Below are positions 30,961 to 40,194 of a DNA stretch of 64,000 nucleotides, in pieces. Position 1 is the first letter of the stretch, and every line of letters starts with the position of its first letter. The notes under the pieces were generated by a model. The model was not told where the DNA came from. It saw only the letters and a program-made list of their open reading frames with translations, and ran no database searches. The stretch is from Desulfatitalea alkaliphila (GTDB lineage Bacteria; Desulfobacterota; Desulfobacteria; Desulfobacterales; Desulfosarcinaceae), in the NCBI RefSeq assembly GCF_022968795.1, contig NZ_JALJRB010000006.1:171946-235945 (forward strand), given 5' to 3'. The position numbers and the translations under genes were made by a program.

Positions 30961-31512
30961 ATGGCTAATCCGGACGAAGAGAATATCGTTTCAGAAAACA
31001 CGAAGATCGCCCAATTCAAAGTGGGGGATCTGGCGGTTTACCCCGCCCACGGTGTCGGGCGCATCGAAGCTATTGAAAGTCGCGTGGTCAATGGCGAAAC
31101 GCACGATTTCTATATCATGAAGATCCTCGAGAACAACATGGTCATCATGATTCCCACCTCCAATGTTGCTTCCGTGGGGCTGCGCGACGTGATCGGCGAT
31201 GCGGAGATCCCCAAGATCATGGAGGTCATCAAGGCCCGCCGCGATCTGGCCATGGACAACCAGACTTGGAACCGCCGCTACCGGGAATACATGGACAAGA
31301 TCAAAACCGGTTCCTTGTACGAGGTGGCCGAGGTTTTCAGGGATCTGTCCCTGCTCAAGGGCACCAAGGACCTCTCCTTCGGTGAACGCAAACTGTACGA
31401 TACGGCCCACACCCTTCTTATCAAAGAGCTGTCCACCGCCCGGAAGATGGACGAAAAGGCCGTTGCCGCTGAAATCGAGGCTGTTTTCACCCCTGAAGAA
31501 GACGAACAGTAA
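30961..31512 (+). CDS. CarD/CdnL-family RNA polymerase-binding regulator
   Basis: 183 aa from the ATG at 30961; a GTG at 30931 would add ten residues, and neither has a good ribosome site. N-terminal RNAP-interacting domain FKVGDLAVYPAHGVGRIEAIE through about residue 75, then a helical DNA-binding domain (KIMEVIKARRDLAMDNQTWNRRYREY, LYEVAEVFRDLSLL, LSFGERKLYDTAHTLLIKEL). CdnL-type proteins stabilise open promoter complexes, notably at rRNA promoters. Overlaps the rluD frame. Confidence 0.92.
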   Translation: MANPDEENIVSENTKIAQFKVGDLAVYPAHGVGRIEAIESRVVNGETHDFYIMKILENNMVIMIPTSNVASVGLRDVIGDAEIPKIMEVIKARRDLAMDNQTWNRRYREYMDKIKTGSLYEVAEVFRDLSLLKGTKDLSFGERKLYDTAHTLLIKELSTARKMDEKAVAAEIEAVFTPEEDEQ

Positions 31513-32497
31513 GCCCCCGCAACCGTCGGTTCAAGCCGAATCAGAGCGTTTCGAACGCCATGTCTCGGCCGTGGAGGCCGGCATTCGGCTGGACAGCTTC
31601 ATCGCCGACCATCTTCCCGGCGTATCGCGGTCCCGTGCAGCGGCTTTGGTCCGTCAAGGCGCCATCCAGGTGGATGGCGCATCCCGCAAGCCAAGCTACA
31701 AAGTCACACCCGGCGACACGATCGCCGGATGCATTCCCCCACCGACCATACCCGACCTGATGCCCGAGCCGCTGCCACTGGATGTTCTGTTCGAGGACGA
31801 AAGCCTGATCGTGATCGCCAAACCGGCCGGCCTGGTGGTGCACCCCGCCGCCGGTCATGCGGACGGTACCTTGGTCAATGCGTTGCTGCACCATTGCCCA
31901 GACTTGGCCGGCATCGGCGGGGAACGGCGTCCGGGTATCGTGCATCGCCTGGACAAAGACACCTCGGGTGTAATGGTGGTGGCCAAGAATGATGCCGCCC
32001 ATCAGGCGCTGTCGGACCAATTCAAAGCGCGTCACATCCAAAAGCGCTACCTGGCCCTGGTTTGGGGATCCCCCGGCGAAAATTGCGGTACCATCGATCT
32101 GCCCATCGGCCGGCATCCGGTGGATCGCAAGCGCATGGCCGTGGTGCCGGGGCGGGGGCGGTCGGCCTGCACCTTATGGTTCGTGCGTGAACGGTTCGGC
32201 GGGTATGCCACGCTGCTGACGCTCGACCTCAAAACCGGTCGCACCCACCAGATTCGTGTGCACTGTCAAGCGATCAGACACCCCATTATCGGCGATCCGG
32301 TATATGGCCGGCGCCCCTCGAGATCCCAAGTGCGACACCCCGGCAGCGCCCACCACATCCTGGGACAGGCCGAACGCCAGATGCTGCATGCCGCCCGTCT
32401 CTGTTTCGCCCATCCACTGACCGGCGCGAAGATGACCTTCGAGGCACCGTTGCCCGAGGATATGGTCATCCTCATCGAACAGCTGCGCATGCCATGA
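31463..32497 (+). CDS. rluD: Ribosomal large subunit pseudouridine synthase, RluD/RluC family
   Basis: Up to 344 aa. N-terminal S4 domain (RLDSFIADHLPGVSRSRAAA), catalytic domain with GIVHRLDKDTSGVMVVAKN (catalytic Asp in HRLDKDTSG), RYLALVWG and KTGRTHQIRVH. The start is unclear: no in-frame ATG occurs; TTG at 31463 lies inside carD, and GTG at 31571 would remove residues (RHVSAVEAG) that normally precede the RLD motif. I prefer the earlier start, so the gene probably overlaps carD by about 50 bases and is translationally coupled. Confidence 0.9.
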   Translation: MPLKSRLFSPLKKTNSKPPQPSVQAESERFERHVSAVEAGIRLDSFIADHLPGVSRSRAAALVRQGAIQVDGASRKPSYKVTPGDTIAGCIPPPTIPDLMPEPLPLDVLFEDESLIVIAKPAGLVVHPAAGHADGTLVNALLHHCPDLAGIGGERRPGIVHRLDKDTSGVMVVAKNDAAHQALSDQFKARHIQKRYLALVWGSPGENCGTIDLPIGRHPVDRKRMAVVPGRGRSACTLWFVRERFGGYATLLTLDLKTGRTHQIRVHCQAIRHPIIGDPVYGRRPSRSQVRHPGSAHHILGQAERQMLHAARLCFAHPLTGAKMTFEAPLPEDMVILIEQLRMP

Positions 32498-32975
32498 ATC
32501 ATCAACCGTTCAGCGCCATTCAATAGGCTATCGCTTCAGTGGCAGCAGCTTCCAGCCGCGATCAAGCCATGATCATTCCTCGTACGCGCACCATTTCGAT
32601 ATTTGATTTTGGAAATGGCCTATAATCAAACATCAGCATCACGACACGCGAAAACGGCCCAGCGGCTATTTTTTGTGTTGCGGCCAAATAGTACAGCATT
32701 GTCGAACAGGGTAAGGCGCTATCGGATAACTGTTGACATTATTCTGCCTTATGCTTTAGCCTCCTAATTTAGATACTTCAGGCTATATTACGATTCGTAG
32801 AAAATTCATTTGTTCAAGAATGGCAACAGGCCAAATCGCAGAAGTGGGTGCCGCCTTTGTCGGCTCCAACGACCGGACTGTATGTGTCACGGCTTTTTGC
32901 TATTTGAGGTCAGGTTTCCATAACCGATCCGGTCTGCCGGATAAATCACATTCTCAAAATGTAGGAGAGAACAAG
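32498..32975. other. AT-rich intergenic region before the double-hydrolase lipoprotein
   Basis: 478 bases, clearly AT-richer than its surroundings. It contains TTGACA at 32733-32738 with only a poor -10 (TAGCCT at 18 bases), and a 7-base inverted pair TTTGATT / AATCAAA at 32602-32608 and 32624-32630 that could bind a regulator. No gene is evident, although an in-frame extension of the downstream gene begins at 32820. Confidence 0.4.
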
Positions 32976-35957
32976 ATGATGCAAAAGCCCAAAACGTTCG
33001 GTATTTGGTGTAGCGCAGTGTACCTCTTGACGCTCGTGATGCTCGGTTGCTCCTCATCCTCCTCCAATGATCCACCACCGTCCAACCCCACACGCGTGCA
33101 GACAAGTTCGGGAATTCTGACCGGTGTGCAGGCCGATTCAGCCATCGTCTACTACGGCATTCCGTTTGCGGAACCGCCAGTGGGCGCGTTGCGCTGGAAG
33201 GCACCGCAAGACCCGACCCCATGGAGCGGGACATTGGCAGCCACGGAACGAAAGCAAGTTTGCACCCAGGCAGCCATGTCGCCGACTTGGCATGCCACTG
33301 GCGAGATCATCGGTGGCGAGGATTGTCTCTACCTGGACGTTTATCGGCCCAACAATGACCAAACGGATCTGCCGGTATATGTCTATCTGCATGGCGGCTC
33401 CAACCGCTTTGGCGGTGCCTCCTCCTATGATGGTGCACTTCTGGCCCATGACCAAAACATCATCGTGGTGATTCCCCAATACCGTCTCGGTTCCCTGGGG
33501 TGGCTTACCCACCCTGCCTTGCGCGCCGAAGATCCGGATGATGACGAAAGCAGCTCTGGCAATTTCGCTTTGCTGGACAGCATCAAGGCATTGGAGTGGG
33601 TTCAAGACAATATCGATGCCTTTGGCGGTGATCCGGGCCGGGTCACCCTGGGGGGGCAATCCGCCGGTGCTTCCAACGTGGCCAAATTGCTGGTCTCCGA
33701 ATTGTCGGAGGGGCTTTTCCATGGGGCTGTCGTGCAGAGTTTGGGCGGCGATGTAATCACCCCGGCCGAAGGTGACGTCCGGGCCGATACCATGTTGACC
33801 GCCCTGGGCTACGATGCAGCGGCACATGGCGAGGATGTCGCCGCATTTTTGCGCACCCGCACGGCCGAACAACTGATTACCGCCCACGGCACCAGCTATT
33901 CCGGTTTTGCCGACGGCTATGTGTTGCTCGATAACTACATCAACTCCATTTACTACAATGCCACCAGCGGTCATTTTAACAATGTCCCCATTCTGTTGGG
34001 CAGCAACCAATATGAGTGGAAAAACTTCATGCCGCTATATGGGCCATTATACGGGAAAGCCATTTGGGGAAAAGTGTACGACCTTTTCGATCCTGCTTTC
34101 GATCCTGATCATGCATGGACTTTCGAAGAGATTTTCCCCACTCAGGCCGACATAGACGTTTATGAGGCCATGGGCAAATATGTGAGCCTGGGCTGGAAGT
34201 CCAAATCGGTCGATGAGCAAGCCAAGCTGATGACGCAACGCGGCGGTGATGTTTTTGCCTACTATTTCAGATGGGGTGGCCCAACGTCCGCATCCGCCGA
34301 GTTCGCCCATGTATTTGGTGCGGCCCACTCCATGGAAATCCCTTTCTTCTTTGGGTATGATCGCGATCTTTTCCGTTATGCCCTCGATGATGAAAATCGT
34401 GCGGGCTTCGAGGCACTGCAAGCTTATATGATGCAATATCTGGGCAACTTCATTCGACAAGGCGATCCGGGCACGGTCGAAGGTGTTGAGTGGGAACGAT
34501 GGTCCAACGCCCTTGAGGAAGATGCGCCCAAATGCATGGTGTTCGACGCGGATATGACCACGGCCGTGATCGGCATGGATACCCGGGAGGTGATGCCCGC
34601 CGACGTGCAGACCATGGCGCTGTCCGATCCACTGGTGCTCGGTCTGCCCGAGGGCGACAGGCTGCTGGTCCTCGGCCAGCTCGCCCGTTATCCGGCCGAA
34701 TACCACCTCAACGACCGAGGCCACGACTTGCTTATGTCCGAGCTGGTTTTTGCGGCGCCGGAAGGGGTTACCACAACCCGATACACGGGCGTGAATGCCG
34801 GGGCCGGATATCGCATCGAGCTGCCCGAAGGCTGGGCGCCGGGTGACGATCTTGTGATGTATGCCCATGGCTATCGGGGGACACATACCCAATTGACGGT
34901 GAGCATGCCCACAAGGTTGCGGCCTTATCTGCTTGAGAATGGGTTTGCCTGGGCCGCCTCCAGCTATGCGGAGAACGGTTACAATGTTCGCACCGGTGTG
35001 GAAACCACCAAGGCGCTGCTGGATCACTTCCGGGAGCGGTTCGGTGAGCCGGGACGCATTTACGTGACGGGCCATTCCATGGGGGGGCATGTGGCCGCCA
35101 GAACCATTACCGATTCAGACTACAAGGCCGATTACGCTGGCGCGTTACCCATGTGCGGCGTCGTAGGCGGCGGTTCAGAGCTGTTCAGCTACTTTCAGGA
35201 CTGGGGTTTGTTGATCAACTACTATGCCGGACTCAATTATGAGTTGCCTCTTGGCCCAGCGGAGACGCTCGATTATCAGGGTACCGCCTTCGCCTTTACC
35301 GGCGGCAGGCTAAAGGAAGCCGTCATGTATCTTTCAGGCGGTCAACGCCCGATCTATGAGGCGGCTTTCGCCGATTACATGGCACGTTATAATGCCGTCA
35401 ACAGCTCTGTCACCCAATTGAGAGCCCCCTCCCCCCTGGTGGGTAATACCGACCGCGTCTATCATCTGGATGACGATTTTGAGAATATAAGCAGCGACGA
35501 GGCCGCTTTGCGTGATGGTATCAAACGCTGGCCCGGTCCTTTCTCGGATGGTGAGGATTTGGGCATGATGCTGGCGGTCTCGGGCCACATCGACGTTCCG
35601 GTGCTCACAATACACACCCTGGGCGATCTTTTTGTGCCCTTTTCCATGCCCCGGATCTGGGGCGAGCGGATTGCCGCTGCCGGAAAAGCCGATCTCTATC
35701 GGGCGCGGGCGATACGGGCCGTACACCACTGTTCATTTACAGTAGAGGAAGAACAGCAGGCTTTTATTGACCTGGTGACATGGGTTGAAAGTGGCCCAGC
35801 TTCAGCCCCGGCCGGTGATGACATTCAGAACCGTGCCACAGTGGCGGCCGATGATTTTGGCTGCCAATTCACTTCGGATCCCGCATCGCTGGATCCCACT
35901 ACGGCAGCCATGCGCTCAGCGGGTGATCCGAGCTATAGCGCAGTCTGCACACCATAA
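32976..35957 (+). CDS. Lipoprotein with type-B carboxylesterase and second alpha/beta-hydrolase domain
   Basis: 993 aa; ATG at 32976 with AGGAGAG. Signal peptide ends in lipobox LVMLGC (Cys 25), then a Ser-rich linker. Domain 1 (about 40-520) is a carboxylesterase/cholinesterase: VYYGIPFAEPPVGALRW, GEDCLYLDVY, YLHGGS oxyanion region, nucleophile GGQSAGASN, acid in GSNQYEWKNF and His in FGAAHSMEIPFFFG. Domain 2 (about 580-960) is another alpha/beta hydrolase: MYAHGYRG and nucleophile elbow TGHSMGGHVAAR, with a late His (AVHHCSFT). Predicted lipid-anchored, outer membrane or periplasm. Base composition is a little AT-richer than neighbours. Substrates unknown. Confidence 0.88.
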   Translation: MMQKPKTFGIWCSAVYLLTLVMLGCSSSSSNDPPPSNPTRVQTSSGILTGVQADSAIVYYGIPFAEPPVGALRWKAPQDPTPWSGTLAATERKQVCTQAAMSPTWHATGEIIGGEDCLYLDVYRPNNDQTDLPVYVYLHGGSNRFGGASSYDGALLAHDQNIIVVIPQYRLGSLGWLTHPALRAEDPDDDESSSGNFALLDSIKALEWVQDNIDAFGGDPGRVTLGGQSAGASNVAKLLVSELSEGLFHGAVVQSLGGDVITPAEGDVRADTMLTALGYDAAAHGEDVAAFLRTRTAEQLITAHGTSYSGFADGYVLLDNYINSIYYNATSGHFNNVPILLGSNQYEWKNFMPLYGPLYGKAIWGKVYDLFDPAFDPDHAWTFEEIFPTQADIDVYEAMGKYVSLGWKSKSVDEQAKLMTQRGGDVFAYYFRWGGPTSASAEFAHVFGAAHSMEIPFFFGYDRDLFRYALDDENRAGFEALQAYMMQYLGNFIRQGDPGTVEGVEWERWSNALEEDAPKCMVFDADMTTAVIGMDTREVMPADVQTMALSDPLVLGLPEGDRLLVLGQLARYPAEYHLNDRGHDLLMSELVFAAPEGVTTTRYTGVNAGAGYRIELPEGWAPGDDLVMYAHGYRGTHTQLTVSMPTRLRPYLLENGFAWAASSYAENGYNVRTGVETTKALLDHFRERFGEPGRIYVTGHSMGGHVAARTITDSDYKADYAGALPMCGVVGGGSELFSYFQDWGLLINYYAGLNYELPLGPAETLDYQGTAFAFTGGRLKEAVMYLSGGQRPIYEAAFADYMARYNAVNSSVTQLRAPSPLVGNTDRVYHLDDDFENISSDEAALRDGIKRWPGPFSDGEDLGMMLAVSGHIDVPVLTIHTLGDLFVPFSMPRIWGERIAAAGKADLYRARAIRAVHHCSFTVEEEQQAFIDLVTWVESGPASAPAGDDIQNRATVAADDFGCQFTSDPASLDPTTAAMRSAGDPSYSAVCTP

Positions 35958-35981
35958 GGCCATCAGCGGTTTTTTTGCAGA

Positions 35982-36021
35982 AAGCCAAACAGGCAAGCAG
36001 GGGGGCTTGCCTGTTTGGCTT
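35982..36021. terminator. Bidirectional terminator between the lipoprotein and mscS
   Basis: A perfect 17-base-pair stem, AAGCCAAACAGGCAAGC with GCTTGCCTGTTTGGCTT, around a six-base loop, between convergent genes. The flanking T runs are short, so efficiency is uncertain. Confidence 0.7.
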
Positions 36022-36079
36022 GAATAATTTATAGCAGCTTGGCTGCATTAAGGACTCTGCACTGTCCTTTTGGAACCTA

Positions 36080-37000
36080 TTATTTGAGCCCTTGGATCAT
36101 TTCCTGCCTGTCCAGCAACTGAATGTTGAACGGATTGCTCTCCTGCCCGAAATAGACCGTGCGGTGGGGGAAGGGGATTTCGATGTTGTTGGCGTCGAAG
36201 GCCTGTTTGATGCGCCGCAGGTATTCCCGGCCGACGAACCATTGGCGGATGGGCTTGGTTTTGATTCGTCCCTTGATGATAACGGCCGAATCGGCGAATT
36301 TGTCAACGCCGAAAATTTCGGGCGGCTCCAGTATCAGAGGAGCGAACGCCGGATCTTCCATCAGGGTTTGGCCGACGGAGGTCATCACCTCCACAACGCG
36401 ATCGGTGTTCTCCTTGTAGGCCACGCCGATATCGAACACGAAGGCGGACCACTCGTTGGTCAGATTGCTCAGGGTGGATACGGTGCCATTGGGAAAGATG
36501 TGGACCACGCCCCCCAGGTCGCGCAGAACGATGGTGCGAAAGTTGATCTTTTCGACCAGGCCGCCTGTGCCGTTTACCACGGCCACGTCGCCCACGCGGA
36601 TCTGGTTCTCCAGGATGATGAAAAAACCGGAGATGACGTCCCGGACCAGGTTCTGGGCGCCGAAGCCGATGGCCAGACCCGCGATGCCGGCGCTGGCGAT
36701 GATGGGGGCGATCTCCACGCCGAACTCCTTGAGAATCACCAGGCCGACCGTGAGCCAGAGAAAAAGATAGGCGGCCTGCTTGATCAGGCGGACGATGGTT
36801 TCGATTCGTTTGGTCGATTCCGACGGCGGCTCGCCCTCTCGCTCGCTCTTTTTGGTGAGGCGCCGTTCGAGACGCTGCAGCAAATGGTGAATCAGCTTTA
36901 CGCCTGCAAAAGCGAAAAGCAGGACGATGGTGATCCGCAGTGCAGTCGTGATGAAAATTTCCCAATTCAAATCGGCTATCAGTGATTGAATGGTTTCCAT
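36080..37000 (-). CDS. Small-conductance mechanosensitive channel, MscS family
   Basis: 306 aa; ATG at 37000 after AGGAGTG. Three membrane segments (about 16-38, 74-95, 100-122) with the pore-lining Gly/Ala helix ASAGIAGLAIGFGAQNLVRD, then the MscS beta domain (FFIILENQIRVGDVAVVNGTGGLVEKI) and C-terminal alpha/beta vestibule domain. Opens under membrane tension to release solutes on osmotic downshock. It is the last gene of the minus-strand group beginning at the EAL-HDOD gene, separated from rpmB by a terminator. Confidence 0.94.
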   Translation of the reverse strand: METIQSLIADLNWEIFITTALRITIVLLFAFAGVKLIHHLLQRLERRLTKKSEREGEPPSESTKRIETIVRLIKQAAYLFLWLTVGLVILKEFGVEIAPIIASAGIAGLAIGFGAQNLVRDVISGFFIILENQIRVGDVAVVNGTGGLVEKINFRTIVLRDLGGVVHIFPNGTVSTLSNLTNEWSAFVFDIGVAYKENTDRVVEVMTSVGQTLMEDPAFAPLILEPPEIFGVDKFADSAVIIKGRIKTKPIRQWFVGREYLRRIKQAFDANNIEIPFPHRTVYFGQESNPFNIQLLDRQEMIQGLK

Positions 37001-37081
37001 GGGCGCACTCCTTTTCTGTCCATGCAAATGGATGGACGGTCAGGGTAAGGCATGGTCGTCGGCGAGGCTGCTGGTGGAGTC

Positions 37082-37120
37082 AAAATACAAACGGACCGGC
37101 GAAACCGACGCTGGTCCGTT
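37082..37120 (-). terminator. Intrinsic terminator of rpmB
   Basis: Reverse strand AACGGACC paired with GGTCCGTT around a 15-base loop, followed by TGTATTTTG. It lies about 60 bases after the rpmB stop. Confidence 0.65.
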
Positions 37121-37176
37121 GAGCGTGCGAAAAGAATTCAGGTGGGGGAAACGGTTGTGCTTTGACGACCGGTGTG

Positions 37177-37368
37177 TCAGGCCGCTTTTATGACTTTACC
37201 CGCTGTAATGCAGCCGGTGCAGACCACCATGCGTCGCACCCGACCATTGTGCACGGCGCGGACGTTTTGCAAGTTGGGCTTGAAGCGCCGTTTGGTAACA
37301 TTGTGTGCATGGCTCACGTTGGCACCCACCATCGATTTTTTACCGCAGATTTCACATACTCTGGCCAT
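37177..37368 (-). CDS. rpmB: 50S ribosomal protein L28
   Basis: 63 aa from the ATG at 37368 with GGGAG upstream. [20 protein letters not shown], then [14 protein letters not shown] and a C-terminal [10 protein letters not shown]. The paired CxxC motifs mark the zinc-binding (C+) form of L28. Its leader, between the promoter and the ATG, contains a GC hairpin (CGGGCGC/GCGCCCG at 37413-37429 approx.) that may be structural or regulatory. Confidence 0.95.
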   Translation of the reverse strand: MARVCEICGKKSMVGANVSHAHNVTKRRFKPNLQNVRAVHNGRVRRMVVCTGCITAGKVIKAA

Positions 37369-37452
37369 TGGTCGTCTCCCTGTCGGACTGCTGTATCGTT
37401 CAGAAATGATTTCGGGCGCGGCGCGCCCGTTGTCTTTCTTTGGCAAAAGAAT

Positions 37453-37481
37453 TCTATAACCCGTATTCATTGATCTGTAAA
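37453..37481 (-). promoter_or_regulatory. Candidate promoter of rpmB
   Basis: Reverse strand TTTACA (37481-37476), 17-base spacer, TATAGA (37458-37453), in the gap between bamD and rpmB. Confidence 0.5.
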
Positions 37482-37490
37482 GTTATTTTT

Positions 37491-38183
37491 TTATGGCCCG
37501 GACGCCGTTCTTTGTGCGGCGGATGCATCCACGGGACGGTATGCCTCGCAACGGGCGATGTAAAGCAAGGCTTCCCGGTGGTGGCCCACATCCGGGTACT
37601 TTTCGATAACGGTGCGATAGCGTTCCAGGGCGGCCCGGTATCGGGCTTGTCTGAAATAGTAAGCGCCCACATACATTTCATGACCGGCCAGACTTTGGAG
37701 GCAAGTGACGATGTGGTGTTCGGCCTTGCGCGCGTGGGGATCATCGGGAAACTGGCGCATCAAGCGTTGGAAGGTTTCCAGTGCTTGACGGGCAGTGGAT
37801 TGGTCGCGGTCCACCGTATCGATCTGCTCGAAGTGACAGCGTCCGATTTGATAAATCACGTAAGGCACCGCTTCGTTCCGGGGATGCAACCGTTCGAACG
37901 ATTCGTACGCCACCACTGCTTCCGGATATTGTTTCAAGTGGTAGTGGGCATCGGCGATCTTCAGTTCGGCGAGAATGGCGTATTGGCTGAAGGGATACCA
38001 GTTTTTGAGCTGTTCGAAGGCCTTCAGGGCCTCGCCGTATTTGCCGCGATCATATGCCGCAACACCTTCTTGCACCAGTTCCGAGGCCGGTTTTTCGCTT
38101 CTGTCCGCACCAAACCAGGCACAGCCGGTCACCATCCAGGACACTGCGAGCAGCAGGAGGAGATGGCGCGACGTGAATTTCAT
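37491..38183 (-). CDS. bamD: Outer membrane assembly lipoprotein BamD (ComL/YfiO family)
   Basis: 230 aa; ATG at 38183 with GGAGA upstream. Signal peptide with lipobox MVTGC (Cys about 21), then tetratricopeptide-type repeats: ELVQEGVAAYDRGKYGEALKAF, YAILAELKIADAHYHLKQY and YVIYQIGRCHFEQI, which matches the BamD family. Inserts beta-barrel proteins in the outer membrane with BamA. Supports a diderm envelope. Between trxA and rpmB on the minus strand. Confidence 0.9.
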   Translation of the reverse strand: MKFTSRHLLLLLAVSWMVTGCAWFGADRSEKPASELVQEGVAAYDRGKYGEALKAFEQLKNWYPFSQYAILAELKIADAHYHLKQYPEAVVAYESFERLHPRNEAVPYVIYQIGRCHFEQIDTVDRDQSTARQALETFQRLMRQFPDDPHARKAEHHIVTCLQSLAGHEMYVGAYYFRQARYRAALERYRTVIEKYPDVGHHREALLYIARCEAYRPVDASAAQRTASGP

Positions 38184-38350
38184 TGCAATCGGTCTCCGGT
38201 TACGGGGAGGGTTGAACGCCACGGCGTGCAAGCGGCGGTGGCGTTAATGGGCGTTTGCAGACAACCCTGAGCCCGGCGAAACCATGCAATGGTATGCATT
38301 CATTTCGCCCGGGTGGTTTGCGAGGATTGGCCACAGTATTGAGGATCGGT

Positions 38351-38677
38351 TTAGATAATGGCCTTGATGGTATCTTCAAGTTTGGACTTGGCCACCATGC
38401 CGGTGATTTGATCCACCACTTTACCCTCTTTGAAAAAGATCAGGGTGGGGATGGCCTTGATGCCGAATTTGCCTGGAGTGACGGGGTTGTCGTCCACATT
38501 GCATTTGGTGAATTTGACCTGTTCGCCATAGGTGCCGGCCAACTCTTCGATCACCGGGCCGATGGCTTTGCACGGTCCGCACCACGGCGCCCAAAAATCG
38601 ACCACCACCGGCTTGTCCGCCTGTATGATTTCAGCATCGAAACTTCCGTCGCTCACGTCCACAATCCCTTTTGCCAT
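38351..38677 (-). CDS. trxA: Thioredoxin
   Basis: 108 aa. Classical active site FWAPWCGPCKAIGPVIEELA, KCNVDDNPVTPGKFGIKAIPT with the cis-Pro, and IFFKEGKVVDQITGM. Cytoplasmic, no signal peptide. General disulfide reductase; could feed CcdA (4646-5347) with electrons. A long hairpin (GGGCGAAA/TTTCGCC) lies about 40 bases downstream and may end the transcript, though without a T run. Confidence 0.96.
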   Translation of the reverse strand: MAKGIVDVSDGSFDAEIIQADKPVVVDFWAPWCGPCKAIGPVIEELAGTYGEQVKFTKCNVDDNPVTPGKFGIKAIPTLIFFKEGKVVDQITGMVAKSKLEDTIKAII

Positions 38678-38755
38678 GATTGATGTATCCTTTCTGCCGA
38701 GGCGTTCATAGTTGGGTCAAAATAATATGAACCCCCCTGGTTGTCAACCGCGGCC

Positions 38756-39973
38756 TCAGTCCCAATCGGGAAAGGCGTCGGCCCAGGCACACGCCTGGCG
38801 ATAGAGCTCAGGCACTTTTTCCTTGGGAATGTGGAGGGCGTCGGCGATGCGTTCGAAAAGGCCCCACTGGCCCTTTTCGTAGTATTCAATCAACGCCAGG
38901 TAGCCGATCAAGGGGCCGCCGCGTTTTGCCAGGGCCGCTTTGATGGACTTGTCCAGGGGCAATCCCTCCATGATGCGGGCCATGGGCTGATCGATGATGG
39001 CATCGATCAGGGAGAAAATGCCCAGGGTGAAAAGCTCGGCCGGCGCTGCCGGCGCAGTGGCGATGGCGCCCAACTGCTCGCAAAATTTGCCGCGAATGGA
39101 GGAGGTGCGGATCAGTTCGCCGGGTTTGCCTTTGGCCAGTTGGGACATGGCCACCAACGATACAAAGCGCCGGATTTCCGCTTCACCCATGTAGACCAGG
39201 GCCTGCTGGACCGATCCGATGCTTTGGGCCTTGGCGAAAAAGGCGGAGTTGCAGTACCGCAACAACTTGTAGGTCAAAGAGACATCGGGCATGATGAGTT
39301 GCTCTAGGCTTTTGAAGTCGAAGTCCGGTTGGTTGACCGATGCCACGATGCGCAACAAGTTGATTTGCGAGCCGGAGATGTCCTTTCCCGTGATCAGCTC
39401 GGGTTTGGCGAAGAAGAATCCCTGGAAAAGATCGAAGCCCATTTGTTTGGCAATGTCGAACTCGTCGTGGGTCTCCACCTTTTCGGCCAGCAGGCGGCGG
39501 CGGCTGGAAGGGGGCAGGGTGGCCACGACGGACCGGATGGTTTCCAGGGATGAGTTGCGAAAGTCGATTTTGATGATGTCGGCCAAGGCCACCAAGGGTT
39601 GAAAGGCGGGTTTCTCGACATAATCGTCCAAGGCAAGGGTGTATCCCTGTTGCGCCATTTCCCGGCATGCGGCGATCAACTCGGGGGTGGGGTCCACACC
39701 TTCGAGGATTTCCACCACGATGGCATCCCGGGGCAGCAACAGTGGCGCTTTGCGCAGCAACAGATTCTGCGTGAAATTGACGAACATCTTTTTGCCGCCC
39801 GCCATGCGGTTGGCGCCGATGGTGAAAAAGGTGTTGCTCAACACCGTCGTGGTGGCTTCGTCATTCGCCAAGGAGGCGAAGCGCTGGGCGGCGGCGTCCC
39901 GAAACAGCAGTTCATAACCGAAGATCCGTTTGCGGCGGTTGAAGATCGGTTGTCGGGCGACGTAAGTATCCAT
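38756..39973 (-). CDS. EAL-HDOD signalling protein (YuxH type)
   Basis: 405 aa. N-terminal EAL-like domain (MDTYVARQPIFNRRKRIFGY, with ELLF instead of EAL; KIDFRNSS; LLAEKVETHDEFD) about 1-195, then an HDOD domain (about 200-390, SGSQINLLRIVASVNQPDFD, YLGEAEIRRFVSL-like region). The degenerate EAL motif suggests it does not hydrolyse c-di-GMP but may sense it or act as a scaffold. Such proteins affect motility or biofilm. Upstream of trxA by 78 bases; divergent from purN. Confidence 0.88.
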   Translation of the reverse strand: MDTYVARQPIFNRRKRIFGYELLFRDAAAQRFASLANDEATTTVLSNTFFTIGANRMAGGKKMFVNFTQNLLLRKAPLLLPRDAIVVEILEGVDPTPELIAACREMAQQGYTLALDDYVEKPAFQPLVALADIIKIDFRNSSLETIRSVVATLPPSSRRRLLAEKVETHDEFDIAKQMGFDLFQGFFFAKPELITGKDISGSQINLLRIVASVNQPDFDFKSLEQLIMPDVSLTYKLLRYCNSAFFAKAQSIGSVQQALVYMGEAEIRRFVSLVAMSQLAKGKPGELIRTSSIRGKFCEQLGAIATAPAAPAELFTLGIFSLIDAIIDQPMARIMEGLPLDKSIKAALAKRGGPLIGYLALIEYYEKGQWGLFERIADALHIPKEKVPELYRQACAWADAFPDWD

Positions 39974-40194
39974 GGGCCTGCGTTTGGCGGTTAGTGTGTC
40001 GGGTCAAACCTTATTATCGACTGTCGGCAGTAGAACTTTACAGCGGGCGACCCCGGTGCGTGCCCAGGCCATTTGCTGTTTGACATTTGCCCCTTGCCGA
40101 TGACTATACTTCGGCCCGATGCGCAGGACCAAGGCGACCTGCGTCGCCGGTGTGCAAGCCCGGCGTTGCGGCGCCATATGAGAGGAGGCAGGAC

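Noticed and set aside
37413..37429. GC hairpin in the rpmB leader as a terminator
   Set aside because: No T run follows on the minus strand, and no plus-strand gene ends here, so it is noted only as a possible leader structure.
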